Below are positions 1 through 9,384 of a DNA stretch of 64,000 nucleotides, one piece after another. A program made the position numbers and the translations under genes. This stretch comes from Microvirga subterranea (GTDB taxonomy: Bacteria; Pseudomonadota; Alphaproteobacteria; Rhizobiales; Beijerinckiaceae). The notes beneath the pieces are model-generated. The model had not been told where the DNA came from. It saw only the letters and a program-made list of their open reading frames with translations, and made no database searches. Every line of letters begins with the position of its first letter. Positions within the stretch are counted from its first letter, which is position 1. Location of the stretch: NCBI RefSeq assembly GCF_003350535.1, contig NZ_QQBB01000005.1, positions 248,001-312,000 on the forward strand, read 5' to 3'.

Positions 1-136
1 CGCCTGTTGGTTTCAAATCAAGCTCTTCCGGGCGTGTGCATCCCAAAATCGCAGTGAACGCGATCAGAATTCCACCAAACGTCCCGTGTCGCAACATGGT
101 CGAACTGCTCCATTATCGCACTCTGCGATCAGATCC

Positions 137-559
137 TTAGGGATAGTACGATTGCCGGAACTTCACGCCGTTGCGCTTCATGCAGTCGAACTCAAGATCC
201 TCTTTCAGCTCGTCTCGGCTTCGTGAAGGAGCCTGCTTAGCGACGGCGAGCTCGGCCTCTTTCGTGCAAAGTGCTTTGATCCGTTGCCATTGATCCTCAG
301 GCATCGAGACGCGACCGACAAAGGTGGCTCCCTTCAGTTCCGCGCACATGACGTAGAGCCTGTTCCACGTGTACGAGACGGCTGTCTTCGAATCTGCTGA
401 CGCCGTCGCCTTCTCGGCTTCATAAGAGCATTCATCATTGATCCGGCTCCATTGAGCCGGGGCGATTCCGGGCGTCTTGAAGACGGACCAGGTTGGCGGC
501 GTGCTCACGCAGGCTGTCAAAAAACATGCCCATAAAGCGACAGCAATCAGCTTCGACTT
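137..559 (-). CDS. Putative lipoprotein, start codon not found (possibly 5'-truncated)
   Basis: The reading frame contains a lipoprotein signal: a Lys-Ser-Lys basic end, a hydrophobic stretch and the lipobox LTAC, giving a mature Cys followed by a roughly 120-residue Cys-containing domain that ends KFRQSYYP. I do not recognise the family. No ATG, GTG or TTG lies at a sensible distance before the hydrophobic stretch; the next in-frame ATG is at 652 and would put about 47 residues before the lipobox Cys. The gene abuts the divergent GTA gene starting at 573, so its start may have been lost at a junction. Base composition is less GC-rich than from about 840 onward. It may be an inactive remnant or may use a rare CTG start near 550. 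Confidence 0.5.
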   Translation of the reverse strand, partial: KSKLIAVALWACFLTACVSTPPTWSVFKTPGIAPAQWSRINDECSYEAEKATASADSKTAVSYTWNRLYVMCAELKGATFVGRVSMPEDQWQRIKALCTKEAELAVAKQAPSRSRDELKEDLEFDCMKRNGVKFRQSYYP

Positions 560-572
560 TGGAGAGTGAAAT

Positions 573-1244
573 TTGGTCCAGGATGTTAAGGAAACCGGAG
601 ATTCGAACGACAAGGCGAATGAAGGAAGAAAACGCCAACTCGACACACTCATAGGTCTTTCCGACCGTTTCGGGGAGTCCATGGCCAATGCTTTTGCAAA
701 GAATATTGCAGAAGGCAAGAAGTTTGACGATGTCCTGAAGAATGTCCGCAGAACATTCACAGAATTCGCTTTACGTAGCGCCATCGCGCCTCTGCAAATG
801 TCCCTGACGAAAGGTCTTCAATCCTTGCTCGGCGGGCTTTTCGGCAATTCGCTGCCGGTCGGGCCCGATCTGTCCGATTTCGGAACAGGCATCGGATCCC
901 TGTTCGGCTCGCTCTTCGGCGGCGGGGCCGCGGCTTTGGCGAAAGGAGGCGTGCTCTCGCGGGGCATGGTGATGCCGTTCGCGCAAGGGGGCGTGGTCGG
1001 GGCGCCGACTTACTTTCCGCTCGGGCGCGGCCTCGGGCTGATGGGGGAGCGGGGCGCCGAGGCCGTTATGCCGCTGGCGCGCGGGCCGGACGGGCGGCTG
1101 GGCGTCCGCTCCGGCGGGGGCGGGCGGCCGACATCGGTGACCGTGAACGTCACCACGCCGGACGCGGACAGCTTCCGCCGCTCCGAGGCGCAGGTCTCGG
1201 CCGCCCTGGCCCGGGCAGTGGCGCGCGGCCAGCGCGGGATGTGA
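573..1244 (+). CDS. GTA tail tape measure protein (g11-like)
   Basis: This 223-residue protein resembles the short tape measure protein of gene transfer agents, about 220 residues in R. capsulatus, which sets tail length. The C-terminal half has the family features: a Gly-rich hydrophobic stretch with LFGSLFGGG, then MPFAQGGVVGAPTYFPL, GLMGERGAEAVMPLARG and DGRLGV. The start is TTG 573, preceded by GGAGAG at 561-566. Codon choice changes within the gene: the first 250 bases are much less GC-rich than the rest, so the 5' part may come from a different source. DUF2460, DUF2163, NlpC/P60 and TIM-barrel-type genes follow in GTA order. Genes g1-g10 are not visible upstream; the neighbour is a divergent lipoprotein. 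Confidence 0.85.
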   Translation: MVQDVKETGDSNDKANEGRKRQLDTLIGLSDRFGESMANAFAKNIAEGKKFDDVLKNVRRTFTEFALRSAIAPLQMSLTKGLQSLLGGLFGNSLPVGPDLSDFGTGIGSLFGSLFGGGAAALAKGGVLSRGMVMPFAQGGVVGAPTYFPLGRGLGLMGERGAEAVMPLARGPDGRLGVRSGGGGRPTSVTVNVTTPDADSFRRSEAQVSAALARAVARGQRGM

Positions 1245-1262
1245 GGTTTCTCCGGGCGGGCG

Positions 1263-1508
1263 TCAGGCCTGCCCGTCTGCCAGCATCGCCAGGATCTCGT
1301 CCTTCAGCCGGACGCGGCGGCGCTTGAGGTCTTCTTCGACGTCCTCGGTGGTCGGCTCCACCCGGGTCTCGACCCGGTGGATGGTCCGGTTGAGTTCGTT
1401 GTACTCGTCGTAGAGCCGGGAGAACCGGTTGTTGCCGAGCTTCAGCTCGCGGATCCTGTCGGCCTTGTCCGGAAAGTCCTCGGCGAGGTCGTTGGGGGCG
1501 TTGCTCAT
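1263..1508 (-). CDS. YdcH/DUF465 family small protein
   Basis: An 81-residue, highly charged helical protein (RIRELKLGNNRFSRLYDEYN ... KRRRVRLKDEILAML) typical of the DUF465/YdcH family. These are short antiparallel coiled-coil proteins of unknown role, common in Hyphomicrobiales. The start at 1508 has AGGAG upstream on the minus strand. The gene lies antisense between g11 and g12, so it is probably not a particle component but a host gene within the tail module. Confidence 0.85.
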   Translation of the reverse strand: MSNAPNDLAEDFPDKADRIRELKLGNNRFSRLYDEYNELNRTIHRVETRVEPTTEDVEEDLKRRRVRLKDEILAMLADGQA

Positions 1509-1592
1509 CGCCGTCTGTCTCCTCTGTCGCTGGGATCTGTCGCAACGACAACGTCACCCCGGCCTTTCCGTTTCATCGCAGGAGGGATGCCC

Positions 1593-2231
1593 ATGGCGTC
1601 CGATTTCCACGAGGTGCGCTTTCCCCTCGACGTGAGCTTGGGCAGCCGCGGCGGGCCGGTGCGGCGCACCGACATCGTCACGCTCGCGTCCGGACGCGAG
1701 CACCGCAACAGCCGCTGGGCCCATTCGCGCCGCCGCTACGACGCGGGCTTAGGCATCCGCACCGTCGACGCGCTGCACGTGGTGATCGCCTTCTTCGAGG
1801 AACGGCGCGGGCGCCTCGTCGGCTTCCGGTTCCGCGACCGCGCCGACTGGCGCTCCGGCCCGCCCTCGCGCGAGCCGACGCCCCTCGACCAGCGCATCGG
1901 CACCGGCGACGGCGCGAGCCTGGCCTTTCCGCTCGTGAAGACCTATGGGGCCGCGCACGCGCCGTATGTCCGTCCCATCGTCAAGCCGGTGGGCGGCTCC
2001 GTGCGGGTCGCCGTGAACGGGGTCGAGCAGCCGGTGGGCACCGCCTTCAACTGCGACCCGACCACCGGCCTCGTCACCCTCGCGGCCCCGCCGCCGCCTG
2101 GCGCTGCGGTCACGGCAGGCTACGCCTTCGACGTGCCGGTCCGCTTCGACACCGACGAGCTCGACATCGACCTCTCGGCCTTCGACGCCGGCGCGATCCC
2201 GCAGGTCCCCCTGATCGAGATCGTGCCGTAG
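1593..2231 (+). CDS. GTA distal tail protein, DUF2460 (g12-like)
   Basis: This 212-residue protein belongs to the DUF2460 family; in RcGTA the homologue g12 is the distal tail (Dit) ring joining tail tube to baseplate. Recognisable parts are FHEVRFPLDVSLGSRGGP at the N-terminus, RRTDIVTLASGREHRNSRW, and the C-terminal VRFDTDELDIDL. ATG 1593 is chosen because GGAGG lies about 6 bases upstream; the in-frame ATG 1587 touches the ribosome site and open frame further upstream is a shadow of the antisense YdcH gene. Length equals that of known g12 proteins. It is followed by a palindromic repeat and g13. Confidence 0.92.
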   Translation: MASDFHEVRFPLDVSLGSRGGPVRRTDIVTLASGREHRNSRWAHSRRRYDAGLGIRTVDALHVVIAFFEERRGRLVGFRFRDRADWRSGPPSREPTPLDQRIGTGDGASLAFPLVKTYGAAHAPYVRPIVKPVGGSVRVAVNGVEQPVGTAFNCDPTTGLVTLAAPPPPGAAVTAGYAFDVPVRFDTDELDIDLSAFDAGAIPQVPLIEIVP

Positions 2232-2239
2232 CGGAGCCT

Positions 2240-2333
2240 GTCATCCCCGGCGAGCCGAAGGCGAGGGAAGGGGATCTACGTCCAGAGTGGCCTGAATCCC
2301 CTTCCCCTCCGCTTCGCTCCGGCCGGGGATGAC
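2240..2333. repeat. Palindromic intergenic repeat (GTCATCCCCGGC type)
   Basis: A 94-bp element between g12 and g13. Terminal arms GTCATCCCCGGC (2240-2251) and GCCGGGGATGAC (2322-2333) are perfect inverted repeats, and an inner pair (GGGAAGGGGAT / ATCCCCTTCCC) extends the fold. Elements of this type are scattered through Hyphomicrobiales genomes. It does not encode protein and may act as an RNA hairpin inside the tail operon. Confidence 0.8.
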
Positions 2334-2365
2334 ACCTTGCCGAAAACCATTCCCGAGTTCCCCCC

Positions 2366-3256
2366 ATGCGCACCATCCCCCAAAACCTCGCCGCCCATCT
2401 GACGGACGGGGCGACGACCCTATGCCATTGCTGGAAGCTGATCCGCCGCGACGGGCAGGTCTTCGGCTTCACCGACCATGACCGCGATCTCGCCTTCGGC
2501 GGCGTCGCGTTTGCGGCCCGCACGGGGCTCGAGGCCGCGGAGGCCTCGGCCGAACTCGGCTTCGCGGTCGGGGGCGGGGAGGTGGCGGGCGCCCTCGTGT
2601 CGGCGGGGCTGACCGAGCACGACATCTCGTCCGGGCTCTACGACGACGCGTCTGTCGAGACCTGGCTCGTCAACTGGCAGAACACAGACGAGCGCATCCT
2701 CCTCGACATCGGCTCCATCGGCGAGATCCGTCGCGCCGACGGCAGCTTCGTGGCCGAGGTGAGGGGGCTTATGCATCGGCTCGACGAGGAGCGCGGGCGG
2801 CTCTTCCGCGCCACCTGCGCGGCGGATCTGGGCGATGCGCGATGCACGGTCAACCTCGCGTCGTCCGCCTATACGGGCCACGGCACCGTCACCCGCACGG
2901 ACGGCGCGCTCGCGATCGCGGCCTCCGGCATCGGCTTTTCGGACGGCTGGTGCACGGGCGGACGGCTCACCTGGGAGAGCGGCGCCAATGTGGGCGTCTC
3001 GGTCGAGGTGAAGGTGCATCGCGCGGTCGGCGGTACCGACGAGTTCGACCTGTGGCAGCGCGCGCCGCAACCGATCGCGGTCGGCGACGGGTTCCGCGTC
3101 ACGGCGGGCTGCGACAAGACCCACGCCATGTGCCGCGCGCGCTTCCGCAACGCGGTGAACTTCCGCGGCTTCCCGCACATGCCCGGCAACGACTTCATCA
3201 TCCGCATGCCGCAGCAGGGCGAGCCGGGGCTCGATGGCGGAAGCTTCTTTCAGTGA
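2366..3256 (+). CDS. GTA baseplate hub protein, DUF2163 (g13-like)
   Basis: This 296-residue protein has the DUF2163 family N-terminus (MRTIPQNLAAHLTDGATTLC) and the FGFTDHDRDLAFGGVAF motif. In RcGTA, g13 is the hub protein under the distal tail ring and is reported to hold an iron-sulfur cluster. Four Cys that could serve are C151 and C160 (ATCAADLGDARC) and C249 and C256 (AGCDKTHAMC); their ligand role is inferred from family knowledge. It lies in GTA order between g12 and g14, with a palindromic repeat on each side. Confidence 0.92.
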   Translation: MRTIPQNLAAHLTDGATTLCHCWKLIRRDGQVFGFTDHDRDLAFGGVAFAARTGLEAAEASAELGFAVGGGEVAGALVSAGLTEHDISSGLYDDASVETWLVNWQNTDERILLDIGSIGEIRRADGSFVAEVRGLMHRLDEERGRLFRATCAADLGDARCTVNLASSAYTGHGTVTRTDGALAIAASGIGFSDGWCTGGRLTWESGANVGVSVEVKVHRAVGGTDEFDLWQRAPQPIAVGDGFRVTAGCDKTHAMCRARFRNAVNFRGFPHMPGNDFIIRMPQQGEPGLDGGSFFQ

Positions 3257-3316
3257 GCGATCTTCCTTGCTCCTTGAGGATTGAGGCGCCTGTGCCCGCC
3301 GGCATCTTCCCCGCAG

Positions 3317-3444
3317 CCTCATCCTGAGGAGGACCGTAGGTCCGTCTTGAAGAGCTTGCCCCGGACTTGATCCGGGGACGAGGCGTCTCCAGCGCACGCT
3401 GGACCCTCCTTCGAGACGCCGCTTCGCGGCTCCTCAGGATGAGG
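3317..3444. repeat. Palindromic intergenic repeat (CCTCATCCTGAGGA type)
   Basis: A 128-bp compound palindrome between g13 and g14. Outer arms CCTCATCCTGAGGA (3317-3330) and TCCTCAGGATGAGG (3431-3444) match perfectly. Inside are CCCCGGACTTGATCCGGGG (3359-3377) and a GGCGTCTC / GAGACGCC pair. This is a common dispersed repeat type of the order and not a gene. Confidence 0.8.
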
Positions 3445-3488
3445 ACGGAGGTGGGCTCTGATCCCTCTTACCCGTCCGTCCACTCCGA

Positions 3489-3509
3489 CCCTCCCCGCAA
3501 CGGGGAGGG
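3489..3509. repeat. Short GC hairpin before g14
   Basis: CCCTCCCCG (3489-3497) pairs with CGGGGAGGG (3501-3509) around a CAA loop, ending 18 bases before the g14 start. There is no T run, so it is unlikely to be a terminator. It resembles another dispersed repeat and its arm contains a Shine-Dalgarno-like GGGGAGG, which could influence translation of the next gene. Confidence 0.6.
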
Positions 3510-3527
3510 GCACAAGCGTGCATCATC

Positions 3528-3950
3528 ATGCCCACACCCGACATCATCGTCGCCGAGGCCCGCTCGTGGATCGGCACGCCCTACCGCCACCAAGCGTCCC
3601 TGAAGCATGTCGGCTGCGACTGCCTCGGGCTGCTGCGCGGGGTCTGGCGCGCCGTCATGGGCGCGGAGCCGGAGTTGCCGCGGCCTTACTCCGCCGACTG
3701 GGCGGAAGCGGGCGCTGACACGCTCGTGGCGGCGGCGCGGCGTCATCTCGTCGAGGTGGAGATCGCGGATCTTCAGCCCGGCGACGTTCTGCTCTTCCGC
3801 TGGCGCGACAACCTGCCCGCCAAGCACTGCGCCATCGCGACCTCGCCCGACACGATGATCCACGCCCATGACGGTGCCGCCGTCGCCGAGGTGGCTTTTC
3901 GCCCCTGGTGGCGGCGCCACCTCGCCCATGTGTTTCGCTTTCCTGGATAA
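3528..3950 (+). CDS. GTA NlpC/P60 cell-wall peptidase (g14-like)
   Basis: A 140-residue NlpC/P60-fold cysteine peptidase. In GTA and related phages it sits in the baseplate and cuts peptidoglycan cross-links during DNA injection. The nucleophile is C32 in VGCDCLGL. H100 in AKHCAI is the general base, and a further His lies in MIHAHDG. The order DIIVAEARSWIGTPYRHQ, CDCLGL, GDVLLFR and KHCAI is that of the phage-type family. The start ATG 3528 is tight against the hairpin ending at 3509. The g15 gene begins 6 bases after the stop. Confidence 0.93.
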   Translation: MPTPDIIVAEARSWIGTPYRHQASLKHVGCDCLGLLRGVWRAVMGAEPELPRPYSADWAEAGADTLVAAARRHLVEVEIADLQPGDVLLFRWRDNLPAKHCAIATSPDTMIHAHDGAAVAEVAFRPWWRRHLAHVFRFPG

Positions 3951-3955
3951 ACCTC

Positions 3956-6900
3956 ATGGCCACACTCGTCCTACAGACCGTCGGCTCCGTGGTCGGCGGC
4001 GCCATCGCGGGCCCGTTCGGAGCCGCGGTGGGTCGCGCGCTCGGCGGCCTCGCGGGCGCCGCCATCGACAATGCGCTCTTCGGCGGCTCCGATCAGCCGA
4101 AGGTCGTCGAGGGGCCGCGCCTGAAGGAGATCGACGGGCTCACCTCCACGGAGGGCGCGCCGATCCCGCGGGTCTACGGCCGCGCCCGCATCGGCGGCCA
4201 GCTCATCTGGGCGACGCGGCTGGAGGAGGTGATCACCACGTCGAAGCAGCGCTCCGGCACCCAGGGCGGCAAGGGCCTCGGCGGCGGCGGATCGGGCATT
4301 GTCAACAAGACCTATTCGTACTTCGCCAACCTCGCGGTAGGGCTGTGCGAGGGCCGCATCGCGCTCATCCGCCGCGTTTGGGCGGACGGGCGCGAGCTCG
4401 ACCTCTCGACCATCACCATGCGGGTGCATCGCGGGTCGGAGACGCAAGGCGCCGATCCGCTCATCGTCGCGAAGGAAGGGTCGGCCTACGCGCCCGCCTA
4501 TCGCGGCCTCGCTTACGTGGTGTTCGAGCGCCTGCCGCTCGCCGATTTCGGCAACCGCGTGCCGCAATTCTCCTTCGAGGTGGTGCGGCCCGTGGACGGC
4601 CTCAACCGCATGGTGCGCGCGGTCTGCCTCATCCCGGGCGCGAGCGAGTTCGGCTACGACACGCTTCCCGTCACGCAGGTGCTGGGACTGGGTGCCACGA
4701 AGCCGGAGAACCGGCATCAGATGCGCAACGCCACCGACGTCGCCGCCTCCCTCGATGCGCTCGAGGCCCTGTGCCCGAACCTCCGGCGCGTCTCGCTGGT
4801 GGTGAGCTGGTTCGGCGACGACCTGCGCGCCGGGTCGTGCAGCATCGAGCCGCGCGTCGACGTGAAGACGAAGAATACGGACGGGGCCACGTGGTCCGTG
4901 GCGGGCCTGACCCGCGCGACCGCGAAGGCGGTGTCGCGCTCCGGCAATGCGCCGGCCTATGGGGGCACGCCGTCCGACGATAGCGTCACGCGCCTGATCG
5001 CGGAGCTGAAGCGGCGCGACCTGGAGGTGGTGCTCTATCCGTTCGTCATGATGGACGTGCCCGCCGGCAACACGCTGCCCGATCCTTACGGCGGCACCGG
5101 CCAGCCGCCCTATCCCTGGCGCGGACGCATCACCTGCCATCCGGCGCCCGGACGCTCCGGATCGCCGGACGGGACCGGCGAGGCCGCAAGCCAGGTCGGC
5201 CAGTTCTTCACCCGCAGCTGGGGCCTCGACAGGCTGGTGCTGCATTACGCCAACCTCGCCAGGCAGGCGGGCGGCGTCGACGGATTCATCCTCGGCAGCG
5301 AGCTCGTGGGCCTCACCCGCGTGCGCTCGTCGTCCGGCGTCTATCCGGCGGTGTCGCGGCTGCGCTCGCTCGCGGCGGATGTCCGCGACGTTCTCGGCCA
5401 CGGCACCGAGATCGTCTATGCGGCGGACTGGACCGAATACGGCGCGCACGTGCTTAACAACGGCTCCGAGGTGCGCTTTCCCCTCGATCCGCTCTTCGCG
5501 TCCGACGACATCGACGCGGTCGGCATCGACTATTACCCGCCGATCTCCGACTGGCGCGACGGGCCCGACCATGCGGATCTGACGGCGGCGCGCAGCGTCT
5601 ACGATGTGGACTATCTCCGCGCCCGCCTCGGCAGCGGCGAGGCGTTCGACTGGTACTACGCCAATGCGGCGGAGCGGGCCGCGCAGGTGCGGCGGCCGAT
5701 CGCGGACGGCGCCTATGACAAGCCCTGGATCTTCCGCGCCAAGGACCTCGTGTCCTGGTGGTCGAACCCGCACGTGGAGCGCGTCGACGGCGTCGAGATC
5801 CGCACCACCGCCTGGGCTCCGAAATCGAAGCCGATCTGGCTCACCGAGATCGGCATCCCGGCGGTGGACAAAGGCCCGAATGGCCCCAACGTCTTCCCCG
5901 ATCCCAAATCCTCCGAATCCGCCTATCCGCCGTTCTCGCGTGGCGTGCGCGACGACCTCGCCCAGGCGCGAGGGCTGGAAGCGATACTCTCGCGCTTCGA
6001 TCCCGAGCAGCCGGGCTTCGCGCCCGCCTACAATCCGGTGTCGGAGATCTACGTCGGCCACATGGTCGATCCGGCCAACATCTTCGTCTGGGCCTGGGAC
6101 GCGCGGCCCTATCCGGCCTTTCCCGACTTCGACACGGTGTGGAGCGACGGCGCCAACTGGGAGACCGGGCACTGGATCACCGGCCGCATCGAGGGCGCGC
6201 CCCTCGACCGGCTGATCGCCATGATCCTGAAGGATTTCGGCCTCGACGCCTCCGGCCCGTTCCCGGTCGACGGTTTCGTGGACGGCTACGTGCTCGACCG
6301 GCCGATGTCGGCGCGCGGCGCGCTCGAACAGCTCATGCGCCTCTTCGGCGTGGATGCGGTCGCGAGCGGCGGCCGCCTCTCCTGGCGCGGCCGGGGAGGG
6401 CGCGCGGTGATCCCGCTCGCGGTGGACGATTTCGTGCTCGCCGAGAAGGACCCGTCCCTCAAGCTGGTGCGGGCGCAGGAGACCGAGCTGCCGCAGCAGG
6501 TGGAGATCGGCTACACGGAGGGCGATCTCGACTACCGCCGTGCCGCCGTCGCCTCGCGCCGCCTCTCCGGCACCAGCCGCCGGGAGGCGCGGGCGGACGC
6601 GGCGATCGTCACGAGGCGGGCCGAGGCGCAGCGCCTCGCGGATGCGTGGCTGCAGGACCTCTGGGCCGCGCGCGAGAGCGCCGAGTTCGAGCTGTCGCCG
6701 CGCCGCATCGACATCGAGCCCGGCGACGTGATCTCGCTTCCGACCGAGGCCGGGCCGAAGCTCCATCGCGTCACGCGCATCGCGGACGGGCCGACCCGCA
6801 AGGTGTCCGCGCGGGCGGTGGAGCCCGCCGTGTTCGAGACGCCCGGATCATCGATCCCGCGTCCCGTCCGCCGCCCGCCGCCGGTTCCGGGCAAGCCGCT

Positions 6901-7824
6901 CGTCGTCGTGCTCGACTTGGCGGCGAGCCCCGCCGATCCGGCGCCGCTGCAATACCTCGCGGTCGCGGCCGATCCCTGGCCCGGCGCGGTCGCGGTCTGG
7001 CGCTCCGGCAACGGCGCGAGCTTCACGCCGCACCGGATCGTCGACATCCCGGCCGTGATCGGCCGCACCCTCACGCCGCTTCCGAGCGGCCCCTGTGGCG
7101 ATGGGACCGGCATGCGGTTCTCGATGTCGAGATCTCGTCGGGCGCGATCAGCGCCATCGACGACGAGGAGGCGCTCGGCGGCGGCAACCTCTTCGCCGTG
7201 CAGGGAGACGACGGCCGCTGGGAGATTTTTTCCGCCGCACGCGCCGAGATGATCGCCGAGCGAACCTATCGCCTCACGCGCCTGCTGCGCGGCCTTGGCG
7301 GCAGCGAGCCGGAGGTGGTCCGCACGATGTCGGAAGGCGCTCTCGTGGTGCGCCTCGATGAAGGTGTCGTGCCGCTGACTTCCGATCTCCAGGATCTCGG
7401 GCGGACATGGCGCTACCGCGTCGGTCCTGCGGGCCGCGACCATGCCGATCCGGCGACGGTCGAGTTCTCCGCAACGGTCGGGGGCGACGCGCTGCGTCCG
7501 CTCAGCCCGGTGCGCGTCACGGCGCAGCGGGAGGAGGGCGGCATCCGCCTCGCCTGGATCCGGCGCACCCGCCGCGACGGCGACGCGTGGGAGCCGGTCG
7601 ACGTTCCGCTCGGTGAGGACGGCGAACGCTACGGCATCGACATTTTCCGCAACGGCGCCGTGCGGCGCACGCTGACGAGCACGCAGCCGTCCGTCCTCTA
7701 TTCGTCGGCCGATGAGCTTGCCGATTTCGGCGCCCCCCAGGCCGAACTTTCGGTCCGCGTCGCGCAGATCAGCGCCGTCGCCGGCCGCGGCTTCGAGCGC
7801 ACCGCCATGGTCTCGATCCTCTAG
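3956..7824 (+). pseudogene. GTA megatron tail fibre/hub protein (g15-like), frameshifted
   Basis: This is the largest GTA tail gene, with a TIM-barrel-like domain and a tail-associated domain; in RcGTA, g15 ('megatron') penetrates the envelope and is about 1300 residues. The first frame (3956 to the stop at 7252) begins MATLVLQTVGSVVGGAIAG and contains the barrel region (GGVDGFILGSELVGLTRV, DIDAVGIDYYPP, PIWLTEIGIPAVDKG). After about residue 1046 homology moves to another frame (LWRWDRHAVLDVEISSG ... RTAMVSIL, stop 7824). The join is at a CCCC run, 7090-7093; one extra C would restore a 1289-residue protein of normal length. No canonical slippery heptamer is present, so this is either a real single-base deletion or a sequencing error. 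ATG 3956 is chosen because an upstream start would overlap g14. Confidence 0.9.
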
Positions 7825-7845
7825 CCAAAAGAAAATCCGTTCCGC

Positions 7846-9384
7846 ATGACCGATACACCTCATCTCGGCCTGCCGCTCATCGCGGCCGCGCAGGCGCAGA
7901 AGCATGTCACCCACAACGAGGCGCTCGCCTCCCTCGATGCCCTCGTGCATCTCGCCGTCAAGGAGCGCGGCCGCACCGATCCGCCGACCTCGCCGGAAGA
8001 GGGCGAGCGCTATCTCGTCGGAGAGGATGCCACCGGCGCCTTCGCGAGCCATGACGGCGAGGTCGCGCTGTTCGACGTCGGCGCTTGGCGCTTCCTTGCG
8101 CCGCGTCCCGGCTGGCGCGCCTATGTGGAGGCGGAGGACGCGATCCTCGTCTTCGACGGCGGGGCATGGCGCGACCTCGGCCGCTACAGCCGCGACCTCG
8201 GACAGGTGGAACGCCTCGGCATCGGCACTGCGGCGGACGACCTCAACCGTCTCGCCGCGAAGCTCAACGCAGTGCTGTTCACCGCGCTCGCGGCAGGCGA
8301 GGGCGGCAGCGGCGATCTGCGCTTCGTGCTCAACAAGGCGGAAGCCGGCAACGTGCTGTCGCAGCTCTACCAGCGCGGCTACAGCGGGCGCGCCGAGACC
8401 GGCCTGATCGGCTCGGACGATTTCGGCATCCGCGTCTCGCCGGACGGCAGCACGTGGCGCGACGCCATGCGCATCGAGGCCGCCACGGGCCTCGTGTCGT
8501 TCCCGAGCGGCTGCGTGGGCGCGGGTCCTCCGAGCCTTCTCGTCAACGGCCATTTCCTCGTGAACCAGCGCGGTTTCGCGGGCGGCGCCCTGGGCCAGGG
8601 CGTTTACGGCTACGACCGCTGGAAGGCGGGCACCGGCGGCTGCACCATCACCCGCACGGCGGACGGCACGGTGACCCTCACCGGCAATCTCGAGCAGGTC
8701 CTCGACGTGGCGCGGGCCGCGGCCCTCACCGGAACCGCCACCTATGCGGGGCTCACCCTGACCCTGTCGGTCGAGAACCCCTCCGTGCCGATCCCGGTCA
8801 CGGTCGGCTCCCAGGCGGCGACCATTCCGCGGGGCAGCGGACGCCGTTCGGCCACCGTGACCCTCGCCTCCAACGAGACCGGCCATGTGGTCGTGCGGCT
8901 CCAGCCCACGGAGACCTGCACCTTCTCCCGCGTCAGGCTGGATGTCGGGCCCGCCGCCTTGCCCTGGGCCTTCGAGCCCCCTGACGTCGAGGAGCTGCGC
9001 TGCCGCCGCTACTACCAGCGTCTCGCCGGCGGAACCGGCGTGACCGTGATGCTGGGGGCGTTCGGGCAGAGGATCGGCACGAACCTCGTCGAGATCCCGC
9101 TCATGCTGCCGGTGCCGATGCGGGTCGGCCCCTCGGTCATGTCCAGCAGCTTCGCCTGGGCGAACGCCGCCCCGTCCGGCAATCAGGTCGGCTTCTTCGA
9201 CAATGCGGCCGGCACCTGGACCAGCCTCACCGGCGGGCTCGTCATCGCGACGGCGCCGGGGGGAGGCCCGTTGTCGCTTGCCCTGCGTTTCCAGGCCGGC
9301 ACCTCCTTCAGCGGGATCGCCGGAAGCGTCGGTGTGCTCCACCTCGGTGGAACGGCTACGATTGCCCTACAGGCGGAGTTGTGA
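7846..9384 (+). CDS. DUF2793 domain tail fibre-like protein
   Basis: A 512-residue protein whose N-terminal 110 residues are a DUF2793 domain (MTDTPHLGLPLIAAAQAQKH, HNEALASLDALVHLAV, GERYLVGEDATGAFA, GAWRFLAPRPGW). This domain occurs in GTA-associated fibres and phage tail fibres. The remainder is beta-rich with a repeated fibre-like texture (VLFTALAAGEGGSGDLRFVL, SLLVNGHFLVNQRGF) and a C-terminal domain possibly binding cell-surface sugar. The gene follows g15 by 21 bases and overlaps the endolysin start, so it is probably the adhesin of this tail module. The binding target cannot be read from sequence. Confidence 0.85.
   Translation: MTDTPHLGLPLIAAAQAQKHVTHNEALASLDALVHLAVKERGRTDPPTSPEEGERYLVGEDATGAFASHDGEVALFDVGAWRFLAPRPGWRAYVEAEDAILVFDGGAWRDLGRYSRDLGQVERLGIGTAADDLNRLAAKLNAVLFTALAAGEGGSGDLRFVLNKAEAGNVLSQLYQRGYSGRAETGLIGSDDFGIRVSPDGSTWRDAMRIEAATGLVSFPSGCVGAGPPSLLVNGHFLVNQRGFAGGALGQGVYGYDRWKAGTGGCTITRTADGTVTLTGNLEQVLDVARAAALTGTATYAGLTLTLSVENPSVPIPVTVGSQAATIPRGSGRRSATVTLASNETGHVVVRLQPTETCTFSRVRLDVGPAALPWAFEPPDVEELRCRRYYQRLAGGTGVTVMLGAFGQRIGTNLVEIPLMLPVPMRVGPSVMSSSFAWANAAPSGNQVGFFDNAAGTWTSLTGGLVIATAPGGGPLSLALRFQAGTSFSGIAGSVGVLHLGGTATIALQAEL

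Noticed and set aside
3971..6766. Very long minus-strand open frame opposite GTA g15, and similar ones opposite 6532-9342, 24925-26628 and 40144-42207
   Set aside because: High GC leaves few stops in the mirror frame; composition is Arg/Ala/Gly/His-rich without any family, and each lies wholly under a well-supported gene.
7085..7100. Programmed -1 frameshifting in g15
   Set aside because: No slippery heptamer of the X XXY YYZ kind in the zero frame and no downstream knot; a lost base in a C run explains it better.
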